Source: Hamiltosporidium tvaerminnensis (lineage: Eukaryota > Microsporidia > Dubosqiidae). From it: a DNA stretch of 64,000 nt. The stretch spans positions 1,862,501 to 1,926,500 of the forward strand of contig JAKIMF020000001.1 in the NCBI GenBank assembly GCA_022605425.2, given 5' to 3'. Below the pieces are notes generated by a model. The model saw only the letters and a program-made list of their open reading frames with translations. It searched no databases and was not told the origin of the DNA. Positions 45,720 to 56,680 of the stretch are shown one piece after another (position 1 is the stretch's first letter; each line of letters opens with the position of its first letter). The translations under genes and the position numbers were made by a program.

Positions 45720-47260
45720 TAAGTTAAAAATTGTTATTAGAGCGTATCATATCTTAAATGGGTTTTGTTAAATATAATAGGATTAAAGGTGTCCTGTTTG
45801 TTTTTTATATTCATTCTTGCTCTTTTTATCGAATTTTTTATAAAATCGGGCAACATTTTTAGGATGGTCATGCGAAACATTCATTTTTAACGTTATCATT
45901 GTATTTGCAAACCAATGAGAGAACAATATGTAATATCACTAAAAATTATGGAATATGCAAATTTGCCTAAATACGAACTGATTAATAAAACGAATGTATG
46001 AGGATGTCGTAACCTTTCTCAAGGCATCCAGTAAAAGGTATCTTTGATAGAGGCAGGCTCTATCATTTGAATAAAAGGGTTTGTTAACCCGTGTATATAA
46101 AGATTTTTTTTGATTAACGAAAGATTTATTTAAATTATTATTCCACTTCTTCGTTTTCCTTTCTTCCACCATTGAGGTTTTAAAAAAATATAATTTTATA
46201 TTTATAAGGTATTCAATAACCCATAATTAGATAGTAGAATACTACAAAGAGACACACAAAAAAGGACCGGAAGCACTTTATCGTACACTAAAAAATGCGA
46301 GAGGGGATTTACAGGCCTTCTTAAGAGCTCTAATTTTACCGTCTAGTGATTTTCATCAAACTCTATTAATTATTCCTTGTCTCACACCGATCGATGAACC
46401 AAACATATGTCTAAAATCATCAATATTAAAGAGAAATGCAAAGAAATTAATTAAAAAAAAACTTACGTGTTAAAAAAACAAAATGATACATTCACTGCAC
46501 TTTTCGGAAAAAAAATAATAGATATAGAGAATTCGAAGTAATACGTTTACGTATTTACACAATAAATTGCATTTCCAGAAAACTATTATAAGATGACATC
46601 AACTAAAGATCAATGAATCAAAACATTCTTCGAGATATCACGATAAAGTTTAAAATCATCCGTGGATCAGTACACGTGCTATATTAACCACTAGCAACAA
46701 ACATTTAAATGAATTAAATTTAAAAATGCAAATTAGAAGACCGGGCGAAATTACAACATATAAGTTCATCGATAAAATTATAAATAAAGAAGACTTTGTT
46801 TAGATTCTACATAACTCTTAATTCACTGATTTTTTGGGTATTATTCACATGTTTTACAATACAAAAGCGAAGCGCCTATCATTCTTCTCCGATAATTTAA
46901 TTTATTTGTTCTTTATACCGATAAAAGACTTTCGGTAAAAAAACTTATCAAGAATAGCATAAAAGTTACAATATGATATGAGAAATAAAAAGATAAGATG
47001 TAAAGTAGCCGCATTTACATTTTTCAACATATATGTCATTAGAATTAAACCTTTTAAAACCTTATGTGTGACTCATCTTTGCAAAGATAGTAAGCAAATA
47101 ATGATGTCGAACGCTGCAATTGCGTAGAATAGATCCATATAACGCGGAATTCGCATATGAAAAACTTTGTAGGTCATTTCAAGAGTGGGTCAATCTTCCG
47201 ATCTATCCGCATACACGCCAGAAGAAAGAACGAAAAATAGTGTTTATCTGAAAGAGCGTC
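45720..47260 (+). pseudogene. Helitron Pif1-like helicase remnant, copy 4 (inverted)
   Basis: On the plus strand in order: ILALFL...GNIF-like motif Ia region (45810-45870), LQTNERTICNITKNYGI (about 45905-45960), KYELI (about 45965), then the foreign block to about 46230, EALYRTLKNAR-like (46260-46310), DFHQTLL (about 46350), ICLKSS (about 46405), LTTNKHLNELNLKMQI-like near 46690-46740, and the C-terminal region to about 47260. The CNITKN motif is clearer here than in copy 1. Confidence 0.72.
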
Positions 47261-47769
47261 AAAATAAATTAATAAAAAGTATTGCAAAAAATTTGAATTT
47301 ATTTTGTAATTTTATTATATTATAAAATACCTTCTCATATGATCACAGAAACGCGCGGTCAGCAAACCAGTTCATTATTCTTTACAAATACAATTGCACA
47401 TACACACCTCTAAGAAAAGAGGTTAAAAAATTAAAAGCAAAAATCATTAGACTTAAACCTGTAAATGAGCTGTCGAAATTGAAACAATGACATTAGAATT
47501 TACCGAATGAGTTATATATAAAGAAAGAATGAAACAAGATTTATATAGCCAAAATATTGCAATTTAAACCAATTTTCTTTAGATACCTCTATGCAATAAA
47601 AAAATATTAAGTGGAATTTTTTACTACTTGTTTTAATTTTGAATAGATATCCTTAATAAAAATATAAGACATTTTTTAATCCAAAAGACGAAATAAATAT
47701 TTTTATAATATTTTCAAACCTGTTTTATTTATTTAATAAAATTCTGGGTTAAAATATTTTTAGCATTTT

Positions 47770-48519
47770 TTACATGTTTTCTTCTACCTCTTTAACCACT
47801 ATTGTCTCTTCTTCCAAATCCGACTCTTTATTTATGTTATTGGTCGGTTCCTCTAAAGTGGTTCCTCCTTGTGAAATAAAGGGTGCTTTATTTTTTAGTT
47901 TAAAATTTTTTGCACCATCTTCCTCTCTCTTCTCTTCTTTTAAAGGGGGTGTTGGTTCCTCATGCATCTCTGCTCTCATAATAACACCAATTGACACTTT
48001 CTCCCAGCTCTCTTCGGCATTTAGTCCTGACTCAAGTCCTCTTCGTGGATCAAAGGAAATTGTTTCGACTGTCTTCTTAAGTACTATAGACTGAATGTAT
48101 GCCTCTACATTCATGGGTATTTCTAGTCTTTTAAGGTGTGATTTATGGTATTTTGTCACAATACCGTTCCAGGTCATCACATAGGGGAATATCTCAACAT
48201 TACACTTATAAATAAGACCCAACTCATTGGCCAGCAGGTCATACTTCCTAAGTTTTTCAGTTTCAACTATTTGAAGTGAATCTTGGGAAATGATTCCTAC
48301 TTCAATGAGTGTTATCTTATTCTTCTTCTTATCTAAAATAAATATGTCCGGTCTGTTATTCTGAATTTTAACATCAGTTTTAATTCTGGTGTCCACTCTT
48401 ATCTCTGCATACTCATTATCAAGAATTTCTTGAACTGAGTGACTCCTCATTCGTTTTGAAGACTTTAACTTATATCTATTTAGAAGGAGAAGGTGTAGGC
48501 ATCTAACCACTTCATTATG
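47770..48519 (-). pseudogene. Retrotransposon: restriction-like endonuclease segment
   Basis: Open from HNEVV (48519, just after the TGA) to the stop at 47770. It contains RIKTDVKIQNNRPDIFILD followed by ITLIEVG, the R-PD...(D/E)...E pattern of the PD-(D/E)XK nuclease that nicks target DNA in R2, R4, Dong and CRE elements. The preceding HNEVVRCLHLLLL matches the conserved RHNxVxxxlH linker after the zinc knuckle. The last 80 residues are acidic and low-complexity. Confidence 0.85.
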
Positions 48520-49647
48520 TCATCTAGTGTAATCATGGCCTAGCATTTTTTCACATCGAGTTTCTAGATGATCTACAGTCTTACCAGATTTATTGCAGTT
48601 TTGGCACATACCATCTGCTCCCCAGAATACATTTCTATCCTGGATATAACAGAACACTGCTTCATTTCGTGGCCTAATATTCCCTTTCTTTAGCCATCTT
48701 GAAGAGTCACTAACACTCACAAGCTCATTTTTTCTTGCATTATATAACTTTGAATGGAGTTTTCGTTTTTCTATTTCGTTATATAGTTTTGCAAGTTGAG
48801 CTTCTTCTAAACTTTTGTTAGTGACTTCTTCTACCAACCTGTACTTTACTTTTAAGAAGCCTTTTATTAGTGCAAGAAGGGTTTTATTATTATTCTCCAC
48901 CTTGAGGATTGCTGCTCGTCTAGTTGATATTTCTTTACTTTTTTCTAGACGATCCAAGAACTTCAGAAGCATATGTTCGCTTCGCAACTCAACACTGTTT
49001 AGGCCTCTTCCAAGTTCTGTTCTAGGAAGATACAAACGCTCTTTACACCCTGGGCGGAGATGTATCTTATTCTTCACCAACACCGCACGCACTGCATCAT
49101 CCAACTTTGAGAAATCAACCGGTTCAAGTCGAAGTACTTCTATGTGATAGTTGATTAACGATATCGCATGTTGATTGATTGCAGAAAATAAATTTTTTGC
49201 ATTTAATCTAGTGTGACAAAGTCTTTGAACTCTTGCTATCAGTTTGCTCTGTACTTCTTCAAATGAGCAACGTGTTGGGATTCCTCTGCTATCTTCTATT
49301 ATTCCTAAATATTTGTAAACATTAACACCTTCTAGAAGGGTAGCAGTATCTTCACAACACGTATCATTTGTGGCTGACTTCTCTTTGTTAATCTCTAAGC
49401 CAATCACCTCTAAAAATTCCTTTGCCTCGCCTGTCATAGCACTCAATGTGGAGCTGTCTTTTGCAAGGAGCTTAAGATCATCAATAAAAAAGAGATGATT
49501 AGTAGAATGAGATTCTGCGTCTGTTTGTACTGTCACTTTTGTGTATTTTTCATTAAGCTTTCGGCTTAATGGATCCATACACAACACAAATAACAAAGGT
49601 GACAGACTATCTCCTTGTAGAATCCCTCTATCAATCTTCTTGCTCAT
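48520..49647 (-). pseudogene. Retrotransposon: reverse transcriptase C-terminal half and zinc knuckle
   Basis: 375 codons. RGILQGDSLSPLLF (residues 7-20) is RT motif B; FFIDDLKLLA (residues 53-62) is motif C with FIDD in place of F/YADD. Thumb region follows. Near the C-terminus CQNC..K..H....C (C-x2-C-x8-H-x4-C) is the CCHC knuckle that precedes the endonuclease. It ends at TGA 48522-48520 between Thr-Arg and His-Asn. In the left-arm older copy the aligned codon is CAG, so the TGA is a mutation, not an element boundary. Confidence 0.88.
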
Positions 49648-50546
49648 GATTTTTTCATCCCTACTGAAATTTCAATTTTCCATTTTGATATAATTACCTT
49701 AATAAATTTCAGGATCAAATCAGGTAAATTAAGGTTTTCAATGCATTGAGTTAAATAAGCATGATCTATTGAGTCATAAGCTTTTTTAACATCAATCCAT
49801 GTTGCCTTAAGATTGTTTCCGTACTCTTTATTTAAGGCAATATTCATTAGAGCCTGCTCTTTCGCTCCCTGCACACCTCTAACTACTCCCAACTGGTTCT
49901 CTGCAAGCAACCCTCGTTTTTCCACTTCAAGTTGAACGACTTTCGTTACACACTTACTCGTTAACTTGTAGAGGTTGGACATAACAGTGATTGGCCTGTA
50001 GTCAGAGCCTCTTCGTGGAGTTTCTTTCGGTATCAAATAGGTAAGCCCGCAGTAAAACCAATCAGCTTGAGTTGTTCCTTCTAAACATATAACTTTCACA
50101 ATATAATAAAGATATTTGTGTAGAGTTGTAAGTTTCTGAATGAAAAAATTGTAAATACAATTAATTCCAGCAGCTTTCCAATTAGGGAGCCAATTAATGA
50201 TATTTACAAATTCATCAAGTGAAGGAAACGTGGTCGGATGATTATCTGACACAAATAGAATCAAATAATCATCATACGTGACTGTGTCATCATTTTTGTT
50301 CAACATTGTAGACCAAAAACTCACAATTTCATCACGACTAACCACATGCTCGGATTCCACACGCTCAGATAACCCACGATAAAATCGACCTCTGAAAAGC
50401 TCAAACATACGATTCTCTTTTCGGAATTGCTTCCTACTTTTATACATCGTAATTTTTTTCTCGTAAACATTCAAAGACTCATTCTTCTTAACTAAAGCCT
50501 CAGAAAGATCAGTTACACTGCTCAAGTTTAAATTAAATTCTCGCAT
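49644..50546 (-). pseudogene. Retrotransposon: reverse transcriptase N-terminal half
   Basis: 300 codons with fingers region and WIDVKKAYDSIDHAYLTQC (motif A, catalytic Asp) near residues 255-275; also a Trp-Pro-Asn-Trp-Lys-Ala-Ala-Gly-like segment (LPNWKAAGINCI) typical of RLE-class LINEs, and YRPITVMSNLYKL. It ends ...SVGMKKS at a TGA overlapping the ATG of the next segment. Older copies read SVEPEKIMSKK without interruption, so a single base was lost near 49660. The ATGA overlap is not a translational coupling signal. Confidence 0.88.
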
Positions 50547-50653
50547 GATTTTCTTAAGGCTCTTCGTTTCCGAAGTGGAGAGCTTTCCTGCTTACGAGCC
50601 TTATATAGAAGATCTTTGGAAAGTACTAACTTAGAAATTTTACTTTCTATATT

Positions 50654-51507
50654 TTACTTCCAAGCGGATCTAGGCTTTTCTTTGCGTGTTGCCTCGTCAT
50701 AGCATACCTTGGCTGCATGGACTATCCGTGCCACTGCAGTTATCGTCATCGGCACACAAGAATCAGCATACTTACCGATAATTCGATTAATAAGGTCCAG
50801 AAATTTATTGTCAACCAATTCACTTGGAAGCTTTCGAGTTCGGACCACCACTTTTCCAATTTCCTTCTCCGAGATTTCTTTGATTTTACTCAAAAATTTA
50901 TCTTTCAGGTTTATGTACTCCGTGGTGTCAGTCAGGGTGCATGGCTCAGTGAGACAAGTGGCAATTCTACGTCGCTCTCCATTCTCTTCTTGCCTTATTT
51001 CCATTTCTGCCTCATTTTGCGCGAGTTTTTTAAACGCATCGATATCTAGTGTGCAGCTAAATTTCTCATTATAGTACCTCAGAGTAGCGGGCCAGCCATT
51101 TCTGCGAATTCTCTCAAACCTCTTTTGCACTGCTAGAATAGCAGATCTAGGCCATTCCTGCTCTACGACTGTGACAGAGTCAAGTATTGAGTGCAATACC
51201 ATCAGTCGATTCCCTTCTAGAATAGCATCTGTATTGAGGTTTGTCATGCTGTTGGCTGGTCCAAACGCAGTGGCATCGGTACCAGAAGACGAGGGTATGG
51301 TGTCAACCAAGCAGACTGGACTAGTCTGGCAACTACTGCTTTGTGGTTGGTGGGTGGTGTCATGGAAGGTCGGTGGAGGTGGAAGTCTCTCGGATAACAT
51401 TGCTACATCTACATCAAAATCTCTCCTGCGCTGTTCTCCAAGTTGTTTACAGCCTTTATTTTTTCATTTTTTATATTTTCGCTGTCTACTTTTTTCTTTC
51501 TACCCAT
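50654..51507 (-). pseudogene. Retrotransposon: N-terminal segment
   Basis: The likely original start is ATG 51507 (MGRKKKVDSENIKNEKIKAV), which runs into stops near 51413. A second frame from ATG 51400 (MLSERLPPPPTFHDTTHQPQ) continues to TAA 50656-50654. The two are joined in the ancestor by a one-base shift near 51420. The segment is Ser/Pro/Thr-rich at first, then helical and charged, with no zinc finger or Myb motif I can see, unlike typical R2. After the TAA the frame stays open (NIESKISKLV...) into the reverse transcriptase region. Confidence 0.7.
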
Positions 51508-51582
51508 TACAAGACCATATAGTAAACTAAATTAATTTATTTATAAACATTTGTAAAAATAAAATAATGAGTATAAGGAAAA

Positions 51583-54500
51583 ATGTTGGGCGAAAAACAA
51601 AAAAATAATAGAATAAAAGCTTCAAATGACGTTGATGAGGTGAATAAAAGTGGGAAAGTGTTGCAAAACTATGAGCCACACAGACCGAATTTGCCTAAAT
51701 TTATTCCTCTATACAAAATCACACATCCACCACCAGGCCAAACATGTAGTAACATGTAAAATAGTGGACTTACAGCCTTAAATTCGCCTAATACACCACT
51801 TGACTCTGCGGCTGAAGTCGCATCGTGTGGGCCATTTTAGAACGGGCAAACCCCAGTACTCTAGCTATTCATGAAGGGTAGAGGCTAATGGCATTGCAGA
51901 CGATATTCGATTCTGTAACAGTCGACCCGAAGGAATGTCTTCAAATTGTTTTTTTTGCACTACAGATAAGATTTGAAAGAATGCTAATAATCATCTGGAC
52001 AGAGCTTCACATGTTCTATATGAAAAATTCAGCCGCTGTAACTCTCGATGTGTTAAAAAGATTAGCACAAAATGAGCTGTAAAAGGAATTAAAATTGGAA
52101 GACAATAGAAAAGACGTAAAATTGTCACTTATTTCATCAGTACATGCTTCTCGGTTGACAATACTAAGTAACAAAAAGTCCAGAATAAATTTTTGAATAA
52201 ATCAAAGAAATCTTGATGGAAATCGGAAAAGGTTTTGGCTAGAACTCCAAAACATCCAAATTAATTGGTTGATGCAAGTTCTGGATCTCAAGAATCGAGC
52301 GGTCCGTGAATATGCATAGGCTCATATACCTGAGTCAATTACGGATACAGCGCATACCATACAAGTTGCACAGGTATGCTATGACGGGGCAACACTTAAA
52401 TATAAGTTTAAACCCGCTTGGAAGGAAAATATAGAAGGTAAAAATTTTGCGTCAGTATTTAACAATGATCTTCTCGCAAAATTCCGTAGACCTAAAAGAG
52501 GTTCCGCTTCAAAACGAAGAGCCACAGAAAATCATGTGAGTGGGCAATGTAAACTTGAGCCGTATCCATGATTTGTCCGAGGCTATAGTTAAAATGAATA
52601 AGTAATGAAGATTTTGTGGTAAGAAACTTAGGATAGATAAATGAAGTAAGCATTCCGAAAGAGAATCGTATGTTTGAGCTGCTCATATATTGATTTTATT
52701 GTCATTATCTGTGTGTCTCAACGTTAAGGATATATTTAGCCGTTATGAAATTATGAGCTTTTATTCTGTAATGTAGAACAAAAATAATGCAACTGTCCCG
52801 TACGATGATTATTTGATTTTATTTGTATCAGATAATCATCAGATAATGTTTCCTTTACTTGATGAATTTGTAATTATCATAACTTTTTTTTGTAATAAAA
52901 GCTGCTGGATTTAATGGTATTTACAATTTTTTCATCAAACCACTTACAATTCTTCACAAATATCATTTTGATATTGCAAAAGTCATATTTTTAGAAGGTA
53001 AACCCTAAGCTGATTGGTTTTACTGCAGTTTTACGTATTTGATATAGAAAATAACAACGCATATAGTCTCTAACTACAAACCGATAAACTTTATGTTTAA
53101 TCTCTATAAGTAAACGAAAAAAATGTGCACCTAAGATTATTCAACTTGCAATGAGGAGACGAAATTTTCTTGAAGAAAACCAATTAGAACCAGAAAAAAT
53201 GGTCAAAAAGCAAATGAGTAAGCCTTATTTAATTTAGCTGTTAATAAAGTATATTTAAACAATCTGAATGCGACGATTATTGTTGTAAAAAAAGCTTATG
53301 ACTCAATTAATCATGCTTATTTGACTCAATGCACTGAAAACCTTATTTACCTGTTTGATTATTGAAAGTATTAGATAATTATATCAAAATAGAAAAGTGA
53401 TCTATCAGTAGAGCCTGAAAAAATCATGAGCAAGAAGATTGAGACAGGAATTTGCAAAGCAAAACCTTTTCACCATTGTTGTTTGTTTATGTATGAATGC
53501 TTTAAACCGAAAGCTCAATTAAAAACACACAAAAGTGACAATACATAATACTTCAGATTCTCATAATACTAAAAATCTCTTTTTTATTGATGCACTGAGG
53601 CTCCTTGTAGTAAACAGCTCTACATTAGGAGCTATTACAGGCGCGGTAAAAGAATTTTTAACGAAAAATTCTTAGAAAAATAGAGGTAAGTCGGCACCGA
53701 ATGATGCCTTCGGCGAAGATACTGCTACTCTACTAGTGATTTTGGCGTTCCTAAATATTTAGGAATAATGCAGATAACAGAAAAAATTTAAACCGAAGCT
53801 CATTTGATGAAGAACGAAGAAAACTGATTCAAGAGTGGAAGACCATGTCTACTGATAAAACGACAAAAAAATACTTATTCAATTTGTAAAAAGGTGACGT
53901 CGTTAATAAATATATCATAAGAGTACTTGGACTTAAACCGACTCACTTTCTAAGTTGGATGATGCAGTGGATGCTTTTTTGTGCAAAATTAGATACATCC
54001 TCGCCCAGGATTTAAAAAGTACTTGTACCTTGCTAGAACAGAACCTGGAAGAGACTTACATAGTGTTTAGAGTCAGAGCGATCATTGTTTCAGAAAATCT
54101 TGGATTATCTGGAAAAAGGCAAAAGAATATAAACTAGACGAGACGCGATCTTAAAAAAAAAAACTTGCTAATGTAACTCACCTTGTACTAATAAAAAGCT
54201 TCTTAGAGTAAAGTAAAGGTTGGAAGTAGAAGTCAGTAGGAAAATTTTAGAAGATACTTAAATTATATATGGAAAAAGAAAAAGAAAACTTCAATCAAAG
54301 GTATTAATGCAAGAAAAAAAAAACGCGCTTGTAAGTCTTAGTGGCTCTTAAAGATGGGTAAAAAAGGAAATATTAGGCCGTTTGATTAAGCAATGTTCTG
54401 CTATACTCAGGATAGAAATATATTATGGGTAGCAGATGGTGTGCGTCAAGACTGCAACTAGTCTAGAAAACAGTATACATTTAGAACTGGATGTGAGAAA

Positions 54501-55265
54501 ATGTTCGGAAAGACTAAACTATACAGCTCAATGAAGTTGCCATATACCTGCAGATTTTTTTTTTAACTAAATAAATTTCAGTCTTTAAAACAAATCAGTA
54601 GTCACTAACTTTAAGAAATTATCGAAAACGAGCAGGCACATATTAAGTAAATACCAGAATAAAAACTTATCTCAAAATCCGGAAAAAATGACCCGAAATA
54701 TATATTTTATATACTAGCAAAAAGAAAATAACACATATTTAAGTAGGAATTACTTCAAAATTCACTTCAACTAGTTGATACTGAAAATTTCAGGGAAATT
54801 GATCTGCTACCCAATAATTTAAGTTTTATTTATAAGTATAGTGTTGAAATAATCTCTTATGTGGTGGCCTGGGCCAGTATTGTGATAAAATGATACGATT
54901 TATATTAAATATTCCTAATAACCAAGGATGTGGAGGTATATATACTTCCCATAGTACTTAAGAAGACAGAATAAACAATTTTCTTTGACTGGCAAAGAGA
55001 ACTTGAATCAGGACAAAATGCCGAAGGGAGCTGGGCGACAGCGTCATTAGGTGCATTTCAGGAGCCGAGAGGCATAAGCAACTAACACTCCATTTTAAAA
55101 CCTAATGAAGAATATGTTGCTCAAAACGTTAGAGCAAAAAATACCACATTCTTTAGTACACAATAGAAAAACATACTAGAGGAACCGACAATTAGCATAA
55201 ATAAAAATCGGATTTATAAAAAGAAAAGATGGTGGTACAAGAGGAGGAAGAAAATAATCTTAATT
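51583..55265 (+). mobile_element. Decayed R2/R4-like non-LTR retrotransposon, right-arm copy
   Basis: Plus strand. It starts with ATG 51583 (MLGEKQKNNRIKASNDVDEV), open for 58 codons, then many stops. Later pieces: ALQTIFDSVTVDPKECLQIV near 51.9 kb; AWKENIEGKNF near 52.43 kb, where the younger element has TAA in place of GAA; VKKAYDSINHAYLTQC near 53.29 kb; and LSVEPEKIMSKKIE near 53.40 kb, showing the uninterrupted frame. It ends near 55265. Its start codon lies 75 bp from that of the younger copy, in divergent orientation. Confidence 0.82.
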
Positions 55266-56680
55266 CGGAAATTTTTATTAAAATTTATTGAGTTAATTTA
55301 ATTTGTTATTTAAAGGCATAAATAAAAAAATTCCCTAAATTTTTTTTCTCCCGTCTTCATGGAAAGCTATCGAGGTTTTCCAATTAAAAACCGATACAAA
55401 GCATTAAAAATAAGAAGACATATTAAAAGCATTCACTCTTTGAGTTATATTTCTCATTGAATTTTGTTTTTTTAGAATTATATATAAAAATCTATTTTTA
55501 TGTCAAATTTCAAAGAACCTCCGGTTTGGACTAATTTAAAATCAAAAACATGAATATGAGAAAATGACTTTCATTCTAAATGTATTTTTCAACCAATTAT
55601 AACTTCGGATATTTAAATTTTCGAAAAATAGCTGATATGGATTTAACATATTCAGGCGCAATTTTATAGATAAACTGAACTCTTTGTTCAAAAACCTACC
55701 TTTTATAATTTAAATTTTTAGATTCCATTTGATATTAATGGACATTTAAATGTGTTTAATACACTACCTTATCTGCATATTTTAACCAAAATATCTATTT
55801 ATTCAATTTTGTCTTAAAACCTTTTGATTATTGAATAAAAATATTAAACTGATTATGTAGTGTAAAAAAGTTTGTATATTTTTGTGTCCTATAAAAATCC
55901 ACTGCTTTATAATTAGAAGCAATATTAATGGGCACAAAAATATCTCATACACTATAACTAAGAAGTCTATAGCAGAGAAATAAAATTTTCTTGAGATATG
56001 AAATATTTAAATGATTTCCAGATATTAAGTCAAATCAAAAGAATTTTACTGATTAGTGTCAATTAAATGTATTTTATTTTCATTTTTTTAAAAATAGAAA
56101 TAAGCAATAAAATTTTAAATTAATATAAATTCTTTTAGATTTTTGTTATACTTTTTCAAGTAAATAATTTAAGGCCATTTCTTATAAGCAAATGATTTGG
56201 GTCATATATATTATTTTATTTTAGGAATTTTCTCTTGTAATAACTAGAAAATAATATATTCTCGTCTCTAATAAACACCAAAAAGACGTTTTGAACATTT
56301 TTGAATCAAAAATGTTTATACTCCGATTGAATGGTGATAAGGGTGAAATTTGAAACCTAATACAATAAAAAAAGATATACCCAAAAAAGCATCTTATACT
56401 AATCTAATTAAACATGAATTTTATTCTAAATATCATATAGCCCAAAAATGTAACATTTATCAGCTAAAAGAAAAAACAAGTTTAAAATAAATCTAGAAGG
56501 ATAACAAGAAATTTAAGATAAAAAGATTTATAAATACCCAGGAGCAAAATTTCTAAAGATGAAACTAATATTATGAAATTTATTTATTTTTCGAAAAAGA
56601 AATCACAAAGTTACTTATATCAGTGATCTGTAAATCAAAAGAAAAAATCAGCGCATAAAATTATTTTTAAAATAGAGATT
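55266..56680. other. Intergenic between decayed retrotransposon and LRR pseudogene; nothing recognised
   Basis: Reverse copy of 18629-20049. AT-rich, no supported frame or RNA gene. Confidence 0.5.

Larger units (their letters stand above)
44336..47730 (+). repeat. Inverted, truncated Helitron/118-codon unit (copy 4)
   Basis: Reverse complement of about 29460-32859 (coordinates sum to about 77,190). It has no DD34E element. The match stops near 47730, where the 3' end of the younger retrotransposon begins, about where the second cassette would be approached. The retrotransposon insertion or a rearrangement therefore cut the unit. Confidence 0.8.
47740..51530 (-). mobile_element. R2/R4-like non-LTR retrotransposon, youngest copy
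   Basis: About 3.75 kb on the minus strand. Order of domains: low-complexity N-terminus, reverse transcriptase, zinc knuckle, restriction-like endonuclease. It would have been one frame of about 1,245 codons from ATG 51507 to the stop at 47770. Comparison with the two older copies shows at least five lesions: a shift near 51420, TAA at 50656-50654 (GAA in both older copies), a shift in an A-run near 50553, a one-base deletion near 49660, and TGA at 48522-48520. No LTRs. I found no poly(A) or target-site duplication I trust. It is inserted beside the inverted-repeat boundary, head to head with an older copy. Confidence 0.85.

Noticed and set aside
47770-51400. Four-gene operon or polycistronic unit with ATGA overlap
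   Set aside because: The pieces are consecutive parts of one retrotransposon polyprotein; the overlap is the result of a one-base deletion shown by the older copies.
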